DNA from: Cavenderia fasciculata
Lineage: Eukaryota > Evosea > Eumycetozoa > Acytosteliales > Cavenderiaceae
Assembly (NCBI RefSeq): GCF_000203815.1
Contig: NW_004457729.1
Location: forward strand, 2,852,674-2,916,673
Direction of reading: 5' to 3'
DNA length: 64,000 bases
The notes under the pieces were generated by a model. The model searched no databases and was not told the origin of the DNA. It was given only the letters and a program-made list of their open reading frames with translations. Made by a program: the position numbers and the translations under genes. Shown in pieces: positions 22,765-34,600 of the stretch (its first letter is position 1; each line of letters begins with the position of its first letter).

Positions 22765-24575
22765 TTAATTTAATGGTAATAATTTTGGACGATCAATAAA
22801 ATTGTTATTGAATCTCTTCATTGTACTAGAGACACCAAAGAATATCATGAACCAATAAATGATAAAGTAGATAAAGTTGGTGACACCAGATGAAAATGTT
22901 GGTATCATAAATAAATAAACTACAAGTGCAAAGAATAATAATAAAAATACCCAAACCTAAATGAAATGAAAATAAAATGTGTCAATAATATTAAATATTA
23001 ATTAAATAATCGGTGTTTGTGTGTATCGATTCGAATGTATATTTGACTTACAAGAGGAGTAGAATGTTTTGGATTTTTTAATTTTTCTGGATTGATTTGA
23101 TAGGCACCGGTAAAGAGATCAAATGCATCTTGACGGAACCCATCGACAAAGTTGTTGAGGTAGTAACGGATGACAGAGTTTTGACCGTCACGCAAGACAC
23201 CGGCAAAGTTACGCTTACCAGTACGGGTAAAGTCACCCTTGAGGGCGCCGGTACCCGAATAGTGAGTGCTGAGACGGTCGCCATTGTCGGCCCAGATATT
23301 CTTGAATGCATGATCAAACGACGAGGAGGTGATGAGGGTTTGTGGGAACTTGAGGGCAGCCATTTGGTACTTTTCTAGAGAGGTACGGGCAAAGAGACTT
23401 TGCACGACGTTGGTACGGTCGAGATTGTCGATACAGTTGACACGGAAGATACCTTGTTGCTTGGCAACGACCTTTCCGGCGACAACATGGAGGAAACCAT
23501 AGTTATCAATGTCCTTGCCAACCTCTTCGATGAGCAGAGACAACTTGTCGTAACGCATGCCCTTGCAGATGGCGTGGAAGTCAAACCACACATAACGGGG
23601 TGGTACGGCGAGTTTAGAGCAGAACTTTTCATAGTTTTGACCGAGGTGCAACTCGTCGCCCTTGCGATCAATCAAGTTGACAATGGTGATGTTTTTGCCG
23701 TACAGCTGGTTGAGTGCGGTAAAGTGCGACTTGATCGTACCGTTGTTTTCGTCTTCGGTGCCGTGGAACTTGACCTTTGGCTTGTACTTGAGATCGACAT
23801 ACTGCGACCACAACAAAGGTACCGACCCACGGATCTGCACCATCGAGGTAAAGGTGTCTTGTTGGCCGGCCTTGCCGATGATCTGCTCCGACTCGACGTT
23901 GTTGGCGACGTTGCCACGCTTGTCGGCACCACGCAAGTTGTAACGTGTGCCCGAACGCAAGAGGTTGCGACGCGAGATGAGTGTCAGTGTGTAGGCAGCG
24001 CCGTCGTGGTCAAACGCATTGAGCTTGACAAAGCCGAGCATGATGGGGAAGACATAGTCGGGTGCAACCGTCTGCAGCTGACGCACGTATGGTCCATTCC
24101 AAAAGAATCGCTGGTCGGGTGCAGTTGGCTTGTCAACGAGGAGACGTTGTTGTGTATGTGTGATATCGGTGGTCAACGAAAAGTAAAACGACTCTACATT
24201 CAACATCCACTTGAGCATGTCCAAATAGACCATCTCTTCGTCGCATTCAGGGATGGTCATGAGAGACTGTTGGTTGGCTTGGAATGGGATGATTTGAATC
24301 TGCTCGACACGGTAGATACTGTGTCCATTGACAGTAGCCACACGAGGAGCCTTTTGAAAGACGATCAAGTAGCGTCCAGAGATCAAATCTACAATACCCA
24401 CAATACCTTGGATAGCAATACGACTAGTCTCTTGTTCCTTGGCAGCGTCACTCTTTGACGTCAATCTAATCTTATCATCGAGTTTGCTAATCTCCAATGC
24501 TTGTGATATCTTGTTATTACTTTGTTTTGGTATAACCAAGAATTTATCTTTTGTTTGAATCAAATCTAAATCCAT
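22765..24575 (-). CDS. sac1: Phosphoinositide 4-phosphatase Sac1
   Basis: Two exons, complement(join(22765..22956,23052..24575)), 571 residues, the usual Sac1 length. It removes the 4-phosphate of PtdIns4P in ER/Golgi membranes. Catalytic CX5R(T/S) is seen as C381-IDNLD-R387-T in 'FRVNCIDNLDRTNVVQ'. Other family blocks: 'RFFWNGPYVRQL', 'LLWSQYVDLKYKPKV', 'VWFDFHAICKGMRYDKL', 'THYSGTGALKGDFTRTGKR'. Exon 2 codes the two hairpin-forming membrane helices ('VWVFLLLFFALVVYLFMIP' and 'FIYFIIYWFMIFFGV') that anchor Sac1 in the ER. A basic tail follows without a clear KKXX. Exon 1 is unusually GC-rich at third positions, implying strong expression; that also makes long meaningless open frames on the other strand. 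Confidence 0.96.
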
Positions 24576-25208
24576 CTCTCTCTCTCTATCTATTCTATCT
24601 TATATGAATAATGTTATATAATGAGATGGTAATACTACAGATGTGAATAGTTAAGGGGTGCGACGATACTTTTCATCAATCATGATTCATCAACCTTGAA
24701 AAAAAATAAAAGTATAATTTAAATTTGTTTTATTTTAATTTCCATCAACTCTACTCTCAAAAGCAAAGATGATCATTTTACATAAGCACACTCACATATA
24801 TAATATATCTATCTCGGTCAGAGTATACACAATTATAAAATAATAATAGAGAAAACAATCGATAATAGTATTTTAAAGTATTCTGTATCCTTATTCAAAG
24901 ACCATCAACATCAAAAAATGTTTGTTCTCATTGATACACGGCGTGGACGAATAAGAAACGACGTTCTATTAATCAATCAATAGCGAAATCAATCTAGTAT
25001 ATTTAATGAAAGGAATAATGATTGTTGGGGTTGGCAAGCCAGGACACCCACCCAGTGCGATATACTAATACTCTCTTTTCATGTAGTTTGACCTTTTTCA
25101 AATGAGTCAAACGTAGAAAAACAACAAAGATTTGTTAGATGGCACCCAGATGATCATTCCGCTGACGAATGCATTAAGCATATAAATACACGTCCCAAAG
25201 GGTATGAA

Positions 25209-25284
25209 GATCATGAAACAAATTATTCAAGAGATATTCACGTATCTGTAAACCAATATCTCATCCATAATTTGTTTCAAGATC
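25209..25284. ncRNA. Candidate hairpin RNA (pre-miRNA-like)
   Basis: Left arm 25209-25238 and right arm 25255-25284 are inverted repeats of 30 nt matching at about 26 positions. The outer stem GATC-x-TGAAACAAATTAT and the inner stem GAGATATT are perfect, separated by a 4-nt internal mismatch; the loop is 16 nt (25239-25254). Size and shape resemble a small-RNA precursor, and Dictyostelium is known to have Dicer enzymes and hairpin miRNAs. Transcription and strand are unknown; a mobile-element remnant is the main alternative. Confidence 0.35.
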
Positions 25285-25384
25285 CTTCCTGTTGGTCTGT
25301 AATCATTATCAGCTGCTGCTGCTGACTATTCTTGCAATAATAGGTATGTTAATTATTATAAATGTTACCAAAGACGTGCGTGGT

Positions 25385-25448
25385 GAATAGTTTAAACTAT
25401 TCTTTTTCCAGAAATGATTCAACCAACAAATATATTTGTTGGTTGAAT
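25385..25448. repeat. Two adjacent perfect palindromes (18 bp and 32 bp)
   Basis: 25385-25402 is a perfect 18-bp palindrome (GAATAGTTTAAACTATTC). 25417-25448 is a perfect 32-bp palindrome whose half-site is ATTCAACCAACAAATA, with no spacer. They lie 36-99 bp beyond the stop codon of the minus-strand secreted-protein gene, so they fall in its 3' UTR or terminator region and could form a hairpin in RNA or a cruciform in DNA. Confidence 0.75.
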
Positions 25449-25483
25449 AATAAAATAATATTTATTACTTTATTTTTTTTTAT

Positions 25484-26095
25484 TTATTGATTGCAAATCA
25501 TTTTAGATGTCATCCCATTTGCATCACCACAAGTTGGAGTGTATGGAACTACTTGTTGATAAGATGGACCATTGCATTTAGTACCTTTGACTTCGGTCAA
25601 GATGTAACTGTCCATTAATGGTGCACTGTTGGGGTCACAGGCGATCATATATGACGATTGAGAGTCATATTGGAAACAGGTATCGGTAAAGATGGCGGAC
25701 ATGTACAATACTGGTTTATTCATCCATGAGTCTTGGCATGTACCATTGTACTTGACGTTGACAATCGATGATTGGGTTGTGAACGGGACGTTTTCGCTAC
25801 ATTGGTAAATACCCGATGCGAAATTGGCGACTTGACCGCATTCGTTGACTTGAGTGGTGACTGGTGGGTATGGGATACCATTGCAATTCAAATCACCATA
25901 AACATACTTGGTTACTCGGTTGTTGGCACAACTATACATGACACCATCAAAGCAAGTATCCTCCAACATTGAGTGTTGGCTAACATAATTACCTTTACAA
26001 GCATTGGTTTGATAATTTAAAACAGTAACATAACTAGATGTGGTTGTTGAAACCAACAACATTGAAATGATAAAGATTGATAAAGAGAATTTCAT
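25484..26095 (-). CDS. Small secreted Cys-rich protein with two internal repeats
   Basis: Single exon, 203 residues. Signal peptide MKFSLSIFIISMLLVSTTTSS with cleavage likely near residue 21. The mature part is two diverged copies of about 85-90 residues. Copy 1 has 'YVTVLNYQTNACKGN..DTCFDGVMYSC..DLNCNGIPYPPVT..NECG'; copy 2 has 'IVNVKYNGTCQDS..DTCFQYDSQSSYMIAC..GTKCNGPSYQQVV..PTCG'. Five cysteines recur in the same order (C, DTCF, C, CNG, CG), suggesting conserved disulphides. No TM helix or GPI signal is evident at the end (..TSKMICNQ). The gene resembles dictyostelid secreted orphan families; function unknown. Confidence 0.8.
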   Translation of the reverse strand: MKFSLSIFIISMLLVSTTTSSYVTVLNYQTNACKGNYVSQHSMLEDTCFDGVMYSCANNRVTKYVYGDLNCNGIPYPPVTTQVNECGQVANFASGIYQCSENVPFTTQSSIVNVKYNGTCQDSWMNKPVLYMSAIFTDTCFQYDSQSSYMIACDPNSAPLMDSYILTEVKGTKCNGPSYQQVVPYTPTCGDANGMTSKMICNQ

Positions 26096-26960
26096 TTTTT
26101 TTTTAAAAGAAATAATTAATTAATTTGATTTGTATATATGTATATATAAATATTAGAGTTTGATAGTAGTAGTAGTGGTGGTAGTAATACTAATGATAAT
26201 ATATATTTGTTTCATATTTCCAACACAGGTATTTATAGTTTCCAATGATTTTCAATTCCTCAGGAACTAGATTAGAAGCATAAAGGTCGGATGCCAATCA
26301 ACTATTCATTTCCGAGCTCTACATTTTACATCTATATAATATAACTAAAGGTCGAAATTGAAGCGATCAATTTTAGAATAAAATATGTAAATTTCGTAGT
26401 CATCACCGAAAAAATCTGGGTCCTCAGGAACTAAAGAAAAAAATCCCTTGGTTTGGTCGTTTAAAAACTAAAACTAAAACAATTAGATCTTCATTTATCT
26501 TGCATTCTCAAGATGAGAGAGGACGATTAAAACATCCTTATCTTTTGGATTGTGCACTTGGTGGGCATTCTTTAGTTGCTTAATCTATATTATTATTATT
26601 ATTAATTATAAATATATTGTTTTGGGTTTGTTTGGTTTGACATTTCCTGAATATTGTCAACTATGAATTGGTTAAATTAATTTGCATCTTTAATTATTTC
26701 ATTTTTCTTGTAGTTTACTCAAGTCCAATATAATAATAAATATAATATAATTACTTGATATAATAATATAATAAATATTTTCTTGTTTTTTGTTTAGACT
26801 TTACATCAAATAAAATAATTAATTTGTTTTTAATTTTCTTTTTTTTTTACAAATTTGTTGTTTTAGGTTCATGATCTTCATTTGAAAGAGAGAATGAATC
26901 ATTATCAATAATAATAATAATAATAATAATAATAAGTATTGTAGACAATAAAGTACAATC
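26096..26960. promoter_or_regulatory. Divergent spacer between secreted-protein gene and 1003-residue gene
   Basis: 865 bp between two divergent starts. It contains two copies of CCTCAGGAACTA (near 26258 and 26433), a TATATGTATATATAAATATT element about 40-60 bp upstream of the minus-strand ATG, and AATAATAATAAT upstream of the plus-strand ATG. The duplicated 12-mer is a candidate regulatory element; that is inference. Confidence 0.4.
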
Positions 26961-29873
26961 ATGAAGAAGAGCAAAGATGACATTGCCGGTATTGCAGGTC
27001 GTCACTCTACCATTCGATATGATACTGAAAGACAGTTGCGTCAGTTGAGTAAGAGCGAACTTATAGAAATATGCTTTCAATTGGGTGTACCTATGGGAAG
27101 AAGAATGGATACACCTGAACAAATGATCAACGAAATATTGCTCGCTCATGTAAAGAAACAGTTTCCAATCATCAAGACAAAAGATCAATTGCACAACAAG
27201 ATGGATGATTACAATCGTGGTGCATTAGAGTATACTCTACCGTGGCCAATCATTCAGCGTATATTGACTCTTGCCAGTCACCATCACACTCGATGTACTT
27301 GTGTCAACAGCGATGCATTGTTTAGAACCCATGAAACTCGATCGAGACCATTGACCTATCATAGTGATTTTGATCCACAACATCAATCGGTACTTCATGT
27401 CAACATGGTGCTTCAAAGCGAGATGAAACATAACTCTCTTACTCGAGATCAACTGTGTCCTCTTCATCGATTCAGTCTTGATCAAGGTTACCAACCAAAC
27501 TTTGTTCTCAGCAAGTCATCGTTTTACCAGGTATCACGAGAGAGCTGTATTTGGTTGCACAGCATGGCACTATTGTCCAAGAGAGTATTTTCATTTATTT
27601 CAACAAAACTCCTCACCGACATTGTCATGGACCCAACAGCAGATACGTGGAGTCATATCACCAACAACTATTGTCTCATCAAACAACCAAAGACACTGAC
27701 ACTAGTCTCTCCATCATCTGACACTCAACTCTTCTTTATGAGGTCGTCTCACTCCCCCTCATCCTACTCATCGGCTAAAGAGTTTTTAAAGAATGTTGAA
27801 AAGATATCTATCAACTGTTTCCATCTCGTCGAAAAGTCTTCAACCATCAAATCATTGGTTGATTTGACACCATCTCTTCGATCGATCATTTTCAATTGTG
27901 AAATCGGTGAATCAGTGTTGATTGATCTCTTTAACGGTCCACTGAAAACGATACCATCAATCTACCTTGCAAAAAAGAATACCAGTGAGATTTATCATAC
28001 TATAGAGAGTGAGAACGCATTCAAAATTGGCAACCTTATTCAGACGACATCATCATCGTCATGTCTAACAAAGATTATTCTTCCCCATTCCTTTGATTGG
28101 AATTGCCTCAGAAAAGAATTCAAACAAAATCTTCAAGTCATTTCACTTTGGCCAGAGATCAACTTGGATCCAATCGACTTTCCAAGCCTTCGACACATCC
28201 ACGCCAACAATCGTGACTATGACACAGTTGTCAGCATTCCAAACCAAGTGCGTAAAGTGACCTATCTCAAAACCCTATATTCAAAATCCATTGTTCCACT
28301 TGTAAACCTAAATATCTCAACGATAAGAACGACTTTGATGCATGGAACAGACACTCCAAGTTACGACAAGATAGCATCTCTAAAAAAGTTGATCTTCTTC
28401 TCGCCAACAGATGTTCGCCAAAAGGACGTAGACTATTACAATAGTATGGGATTTGATTATTTTGGTTCATCATTCTCGGTACAATCAAACACAAAGAAAT
28501 TAGTATACATTAAAGAACAACTTTGCATTGCAACTTGCCAAAATATCTATTACAAATATAATAATAAGAACACATCACCATTGTCATCATCCTCTTCGTC
28601 ATCATCATCATTATCATCACCATTTTCATCGCCATTAACATCATCAGACTATTCAATGATACCAAAATCAATGGTACATAAAATAATTGGAATGACATGG
28701 AAATTAAGAGAACGTTGTTCATGTGTTTATGAAAAAGAAACAATCCAAAAATGGGTTGCCATTGGACATGATATTTTTCAAGATGAAAAAGAAGTAGAGA
28801 GATTCAACCAAATGAAGAATAATTGTCCAACTCATTTCTCACACACTCAACCATACCAACCACTATCATTTGATTTGAAAGGTAGTAATCGATCTAAATT
28901 ACAATTGACACTCATCAACAAAGATATATTAGATTATATCACCAAGAATTGTTTCTCAATTGTCGACTTGGGTCGATATAATATGGTCTCTGACACTAAA
29001 CACGTCATAAATCCATATTGTGTTGGTTTCAAACATTTTACAACTATAAAATGTTATGAAGGTGTAATCCCAGATATCCTCCTACATTTCAAAGACAATC
29101 TTGCAAACATTACAAAGATGGTACTCTTGGACGGACAATATCTACAAGACATAATCGGATTATTACCCAACCTCACTACGATTGATATATCGAAAAATCT
29201 CCATGGAAGTCATCTTGCATTCGATATATCAAATCTTTGTAAGCTTAAACACCTAACAGAATTGGATATAGTTGGTATTAATAATATAGTGGTCAATGAT
29301 TCTTCTTCTACATTGGAGAAAGAAATAATAGACATGCCTCTCAAAAAACTATGCCTTCCAACCAAGTATATTTCCACATACCATCTACTCTCTCAACGAT
29401 TGAAACAATCAATCACCAAGATTTCAGTTGACACCAACTATATCGATCCGGACGGATATCTACAAGAATTCCCAAATCTCAATCATATTGTGGTTATAAA
29501 CAATAGGGCTGATTTCTCTAAATGGAAATTACCAAAAACTATCACAAAGGTTACATCATTTTATTCTGACATTGATTTTCTTGCTGTACACAAACATATC
29601 AGAAAATTCAAACTCAAATTTCCATCATACAAAGATGGAGGGTTTGACCGATTTATCAGAAAACTATCACTGCCACACTATTCTCATGTCCAAACCTTTG
29701 TTTGTGGCTACAGCCCTCCTTTCCATATCCCCAATGATCTATTTAATCATTATAATTATAGAATAGATTATAGTCGCACTCGTTTGGATGACACATTGAT
29801 TCAATATTTAAAATTATCAAGAATTCAACAACCTCTCATCGGTAATTCATCATCCTCATCCAAACTCAATACC

Positions 29874-29905
<32 letters not shown>

Positions 29906-29972
29906 TAATAATAATAATAATAACAAAAACAACATCAACAACAAAAACAACGATTTTTGTACCATTTTGTAA
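26961..29972 (+). CDS. SAP-like/F-box-like protein with two homologous halves and poly-Asn tail
   Basis: Single-exon gene, 1003 residues. Residues of about 24-64 ('LRQLSKSELIEICFQLGVPMGRRMDTPEQMINEIL') look like a SAP-type helix-extended-helix motif. Two homologous modules follow: A from about residue 90 ('LPWPIIQRILTLASHHHTRCTCV') and B from about 564 ('IPKSMVHKIIGMTWKLRERCSCV'). Each starts with an F-box-like helix, then a CP-x-H...YQP block, then LRR-like beta/alpha segments with matching ends ('FPSLRHIHANNRDY' and 'FPNLNHIVVINNRA'). A Ser-rich linker (about 535-560) separates them and poly-Asn ends the protein. Dictyostelids have large lineage-specific families of F-box/LRR-like proteins; membership is inference and no substrate can be named. 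The stop lies 46 bp from the convergent SMYD gene. Confidence 0.75.
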
Positions 29973-30018
29973 ATAAATTTTCTCATCATCATAACTAGTA
30001 TTATGATCACATTCTATT

Positions 30019-31605
30019 CTATGAATTTATTAATGTGTCTATAGTGTGTACATATTTACTTTCAGTTTTAAGATTATATGTAGACATTAAATCATAAGCA
30101 TACTTTAACCATAATCTTGCTGGTTCTCTTTGATTCATATCACTATTTAAAAAGTAATAAATAAAATAAATGATGATTAGTGAATGGAAATAAATAAATA
30201 TCTGTTTAACTTGTCTTGTCTTAAAATATACTTACAACATTAACTCTGAAATATTGGCAAATAATGTACAATGATTTGGTTTGATTGGAAGATTAAAGTA
30301 TTCGCAGATTTTGAAATACCTGGGAACTGTTTGAGGAACAAATGCTTGAAAGAGCATCTCTTTGTTGTTGGGTACAAAAGTTTCAATGCGATTCAATATG
30401 CATAGAAAGAGTGGGTCGGTTGGATGGAATATACTACAGTAGATTTTAAGCATTGCACCAATCTCGGTTGGTGACATTGGAGTGGTGTCTGTCTCTAGTT
30501 GTGCTTTATATTTTCTTTCAAATGATTTGGCTCGATTAATGAACGACTGACAATCGTCACTGACATGATTACAAGAATTGCATTTGGCTTGTCCCTGTTC
30601 CAACTTTAAAAAGACACGTCCAGTACATTTTGGCTGTCGACATGCAAAATGGTATCTTTTCTCGTCGTTGTCTACGTCTGTACACAGTTTACATTTGCAT
30701 TGGAATCCAAATGTACTTTCGAGTGCGGTACGCTTGGCTAGTGGAGACAAGGAATGGTCCATATAGTCGATGAGGATCTCAGTGTCGGCTGGGAGATCTT
30801 TTGACGCACACAATCTTGCCTTTTCACCTTTGAATATTGTTACAGCCGTCGGCAAGCAGTTGTGGTTGATGAGCGAGAGGACTGGAAACATGTGTATAGA
30901 CGTGCCATCCGACATGATGTTTCGCCCGGCACTTCCAAGGTACTGCTCCAATACCTTGGTGCACTTGTCCGATTGTGGTTGTTCGTACATTTCAATCAAT
31001 CCTCGTGATATAATCTCTGCTTGTCTCACCTTATCTTCATCTCGTTCCAACAGTTGTATGATCTCCAAGTTTCCATCTCTGTCTTTGGTCAGTGTACTGG
31101 TGGACTCTAGGTGCGACCTGATGAGACATCTGATCATCAACTGGATGGTTGGGTGTGGTGTAGCGCCTGCTTCACCAAACATAGATCGTGCCTTTTTCCA
31201 CGCGCTACACTCTAACTTGTGTATCTTCCATTGCTCTCGTTGACACGTTTGGCTGCAGTAATAGACCATCTTGCACGCCGAGCATCTTTTAGGGGTGGTC
31301 CCCTCCACAGCTTGCTTGCCGTTTAGAATACCTTTTACAGGCGAGCTTTGACATCGGTCACATGCCACCTCAATGTCTTCCTTTCGAGGATGTGATGCAT
31401 ACGACTTGCACTTGATCATCAACTCTCCTCTTTTAAAAGCTCTCGTAGTGTAGACACCCACACCATCGCCATGCGTACTCTTCTTGAGTGTCAATCCCCT
31501 CTCGAGTAGGTATTGATCATTCACCAACGCTTTTAATCTTTCTACTCTATCTTGATCTGATATTGTCTTTCTATCAACTATATCTGTTGGGAATATTTGT
31601 ATCAT
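30019..31605 (-). CDS. SET and MYND domain (SMYD-type) lysine methyltransferase
   Basis: Two exons, complement(join(30019..30142,30236..31605)), 497 residues. Split SET domain: N-part 'HGDGVGVYTTRAFKRGELMI' (about 45-65); MYND zinc finger from 'CDRCQSSP' to 'CSACKMVYYCSQTCQREQWKIHKLEC'; SET core with the SAM-binding NH-x-C motif in 'FPVLSLINHNCLPTAV'; 'EILIDYMD'; then post-SET cysteines 'CKCKLC'. An extra cysteine pair block 'CRQPKCTGRVFLKLEQGQAKCNSCNH' follows. The C-terminus is helical. The 93 bp intron must be removed: its donor GTAAGT creates an in-frame TAA, and splicing adds 'DMNQREPARLWLKYAYDLM', a typical SMYD C-terminal helix. Substrates (histone or other protein) are unknown. Confidence 0.92.
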
Positions 31606-34600
31606 CCTTCTTTCAAAACAAACAAACTAATCAATATTAATTTTTTGAAAAGTTTACTCAGAGCCGAGTTGAACATCAAATTTTAACCAAAGTAACAAAG
31701 ATATATTCAATGATCGTATATAGATAGATATAAACAACAATCAAAATGAATAATACCTTGTGACACAAACATGCATGTTGGAGATGTACATGCTTTCTCT
31801 CCTCCTCAACATTAATGGATTATAGTTTATAGTTTAGATATAATATAGATATCTATATATCTAATCTCAAATCAAGCTTGAATGTAAGTAGATATACTAT
31901 ATCATATGTTCATTCATCAATCTATATTGTTATTATCAACAACACAAATAGGAGGTTAATCTCTCAAATATTTAGGTGATAGAGAGGTGTGTTTGTTGTT
32001 TATTTTTTTTGAAAGGAAGGAATAATAATCATTAAAGTATCTCTATAGATAGAGGTTGTGTGATGTGTTTGTATTGGAATATTGTTTGAAAACTCCATAA
32101 CCAAAGATATGTCAACTAAAAAGACAGACTCTGCGTAGTACGCATGCTGTTGTGGGACGGGGGTGTGGTGGAAATTGGTGAACTGTTTGATAATTGTGTA
32201 GTGAGGGGGTATGTGGTTGGGGGTGTTGTTGATCGTCTTTTTCATAATAATCTCTAATTACCTATATTATTATTCGTCGACTACTACGACTACACTACAC
32301 TCACAACACAAATAACCCACACGGCCATCTAGCTAGCTAGCTGGAACAAACAACAACAACAACAACAACATATCTATTTTCACCATCTACATGATTATTC
32401 ATTCATTAATAACTTTATTATTGTATCAATCTGTTTTTGTTGGATAGTCAGTTGATTCATTGGAATAAATAATAATACTAATAATAATAATAATAGTGTA
32501 ATAGTAAAAGTATCAATAACTGTAAAAATAATAACAATAAGAATATAACATTATAGAAATAATAATAATAATAATAGGGTAGGTAATCAATATATATATA
32601 TTTATTATTTATTTATTATTTGTTATTATAATTCCCAATCCATCATCCATATATATTCCAATCCATCGCGATCCAGTTCACGGCCAATATTAATATTCCT
32701 GGATACCAAAAACTTTGGTAATTCCAATCGTACACCAATCAAATCCAATAATTATTCATCTCTTACCTTTGTAGATAGTAGTATTTATTGGTTTGACAAT
32801 CATTATAACCCAGGTGAAAAAGAAAACATATTGTTATGGTAATCACTTTTCATCCCATTTCCCATTCATCCATCTCACCACCAACAATTTTCGCACACAT
32901 GTTTAACTATTATTTATTTAGTAGTTAGTATTGGTATTCGTACACATACAAAGTTTAAGAAGAATTGAATTCTTTGTATAATATGCTTAACCTTTTTTTA
33001 AAAAGGGTATGTGAATCAATCAAATCAAAATCGATTTTTTTTTTTTTTTTCTTATTATGATGACATAATAGTTTAAATGTGATCATCGATTTAAATGATT
33101 CATTCCAACCACCCAATCAATCAACCTACCAACTGCGCAGTTAGTGTGTCAGAGTTTCTCCATCTACTTTTTTTTAAATGTGTTTCCGAATGTTTAAAAG
33201 TATTTTCCAACAATTAATCTATCAATTGAATATATATTTGTGTTGGTTACTGACGCAGTTGGTATTTAAATCAGATCTGGCTGTGTGTATTTTGTTCCAA
33301 CTCTGTCCAACCCACACACACTTGGATATTACATTAAAAATAGCACTTGTCTGTTGTTGGCACTTTTGCATTTCTTGTTTTCTTGCTTTATTTCTTGTTG
33401 TTCACAATATTGGTAAAGATGATGACATCGTCAACATCATCATCAATCACTATAAACGACAACATCATCGTTATCAACATCACCGAGCAGTGGATGCAGG
33501 GTATGTGTAGTAGAGAGTAGAGTAACGAGTTGGAAAAAAAAATAAGATTCAAACATGCGCACCATGAAGTAGAAATTGGATGTGAATGGTTGCGAATCAT
33601 GATGGAACATTGTTGTGTGTGTATACTTTACTCGAGTAGTGTGAACACCAACCAAAGGGGTGGGGATGAATCACAGCGATCGGAACACCATCCATCCATC
33701 CACTCACCCACTCTCTATCCATCCAATCATCATCATCTTGTATCGGAGAAATTGTGGTTGGCTGGCTTGTTGATTGATTGATTAATTGGTGTTGGTTGGT
33801 TGGTTTGAAAGTATCCATTAAATGGTTTATTTTTAAATTATCAGAAACCTTCATACATTCACACACACAATGTAGTAGTAAGTGGTTAACAATAGGATAG
33901 GAGTAGAGAATGCAGGAGGAGGAAGCGCTATCGTACTATACATTATAGTATGGAAAAGATGGCACATAGAGCGAGGGACATCGTCACAACAACCATATAA
34001 CACTGACTTGTTGTTGTTGTTCCCACCCTAACCCACCATATCCATTATTTTCCCCCCACACAGCACCATTTTGTTTAATTGTAAACACTCTACCCACCAT
34101 GCCAAAAACCCCCATTGACCCACATCAATGCAATGCAATCAAAAACATCCACCACTCACTCACTCATTCACCCACCCATATCTATGATCGAATTGGCGAT
34201 CACATATATATGGCTCACACTCATTCTCGGTCAAGGAGAGTCCACATCCCATACAACAGCAGCAGCATATTGTTCATGTTGGTGCGTGTGTTCGTGGTGG
34301 GACGACCCCCTAAAGGGTGAGAGCAGGGTTGACATGCGTGTGCATTGCCATCCAAGTGCAGTTTCAACATTAAAACTCACACATATATATGCTGGCAACA
34401 ATCACTCACACACACACACATATATATATAAAGAGAGAGAGAGAGAGAGGGAGAGAGCTGTCTGTTTGCGTTTCTTTCATTCTGTGCTACATACCACCAA
34501 ATAGAGCTGCCAGCAGAGAGAAGTTGAAGCATCCAATTTCGGTCAATTATCAAACAATCACAACAACAACTAAAGTTGATCAGCATTCAAATCAAACCAA

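Larger units (their letters stand above)
24576..25483. other. Spacer upstream of sac1 with hairpin and palindromes
   Basis: 908 bp with no protein gene. The right half (about 24940-25450) is less AT-rich than typical spacers and contains the hairpin and the two palindromes listed separately, plus a smaller stem AGTTTGAC/GTCAAAC near 25087-25113. This concentration of self-complementary DNA is unusual for the window and suggests a non-coding RNA locus or the remains of a small non-autonomous element. Confidence 0.45.

Noticed and set aside
23400-24458. 352-codon plus-strand open frame over sac1
   Set aside because: Antisense shadow caused by G/C-ending codons of the highly expressed Sac1 exon; the minus strand has all Sac1 motifs.
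33178-34504. Open frames of 70-129 codons in the spacer upstream of dcsA
   Set aside because: They translate CA, GA and CAT repeats and show no conserved or globular character.
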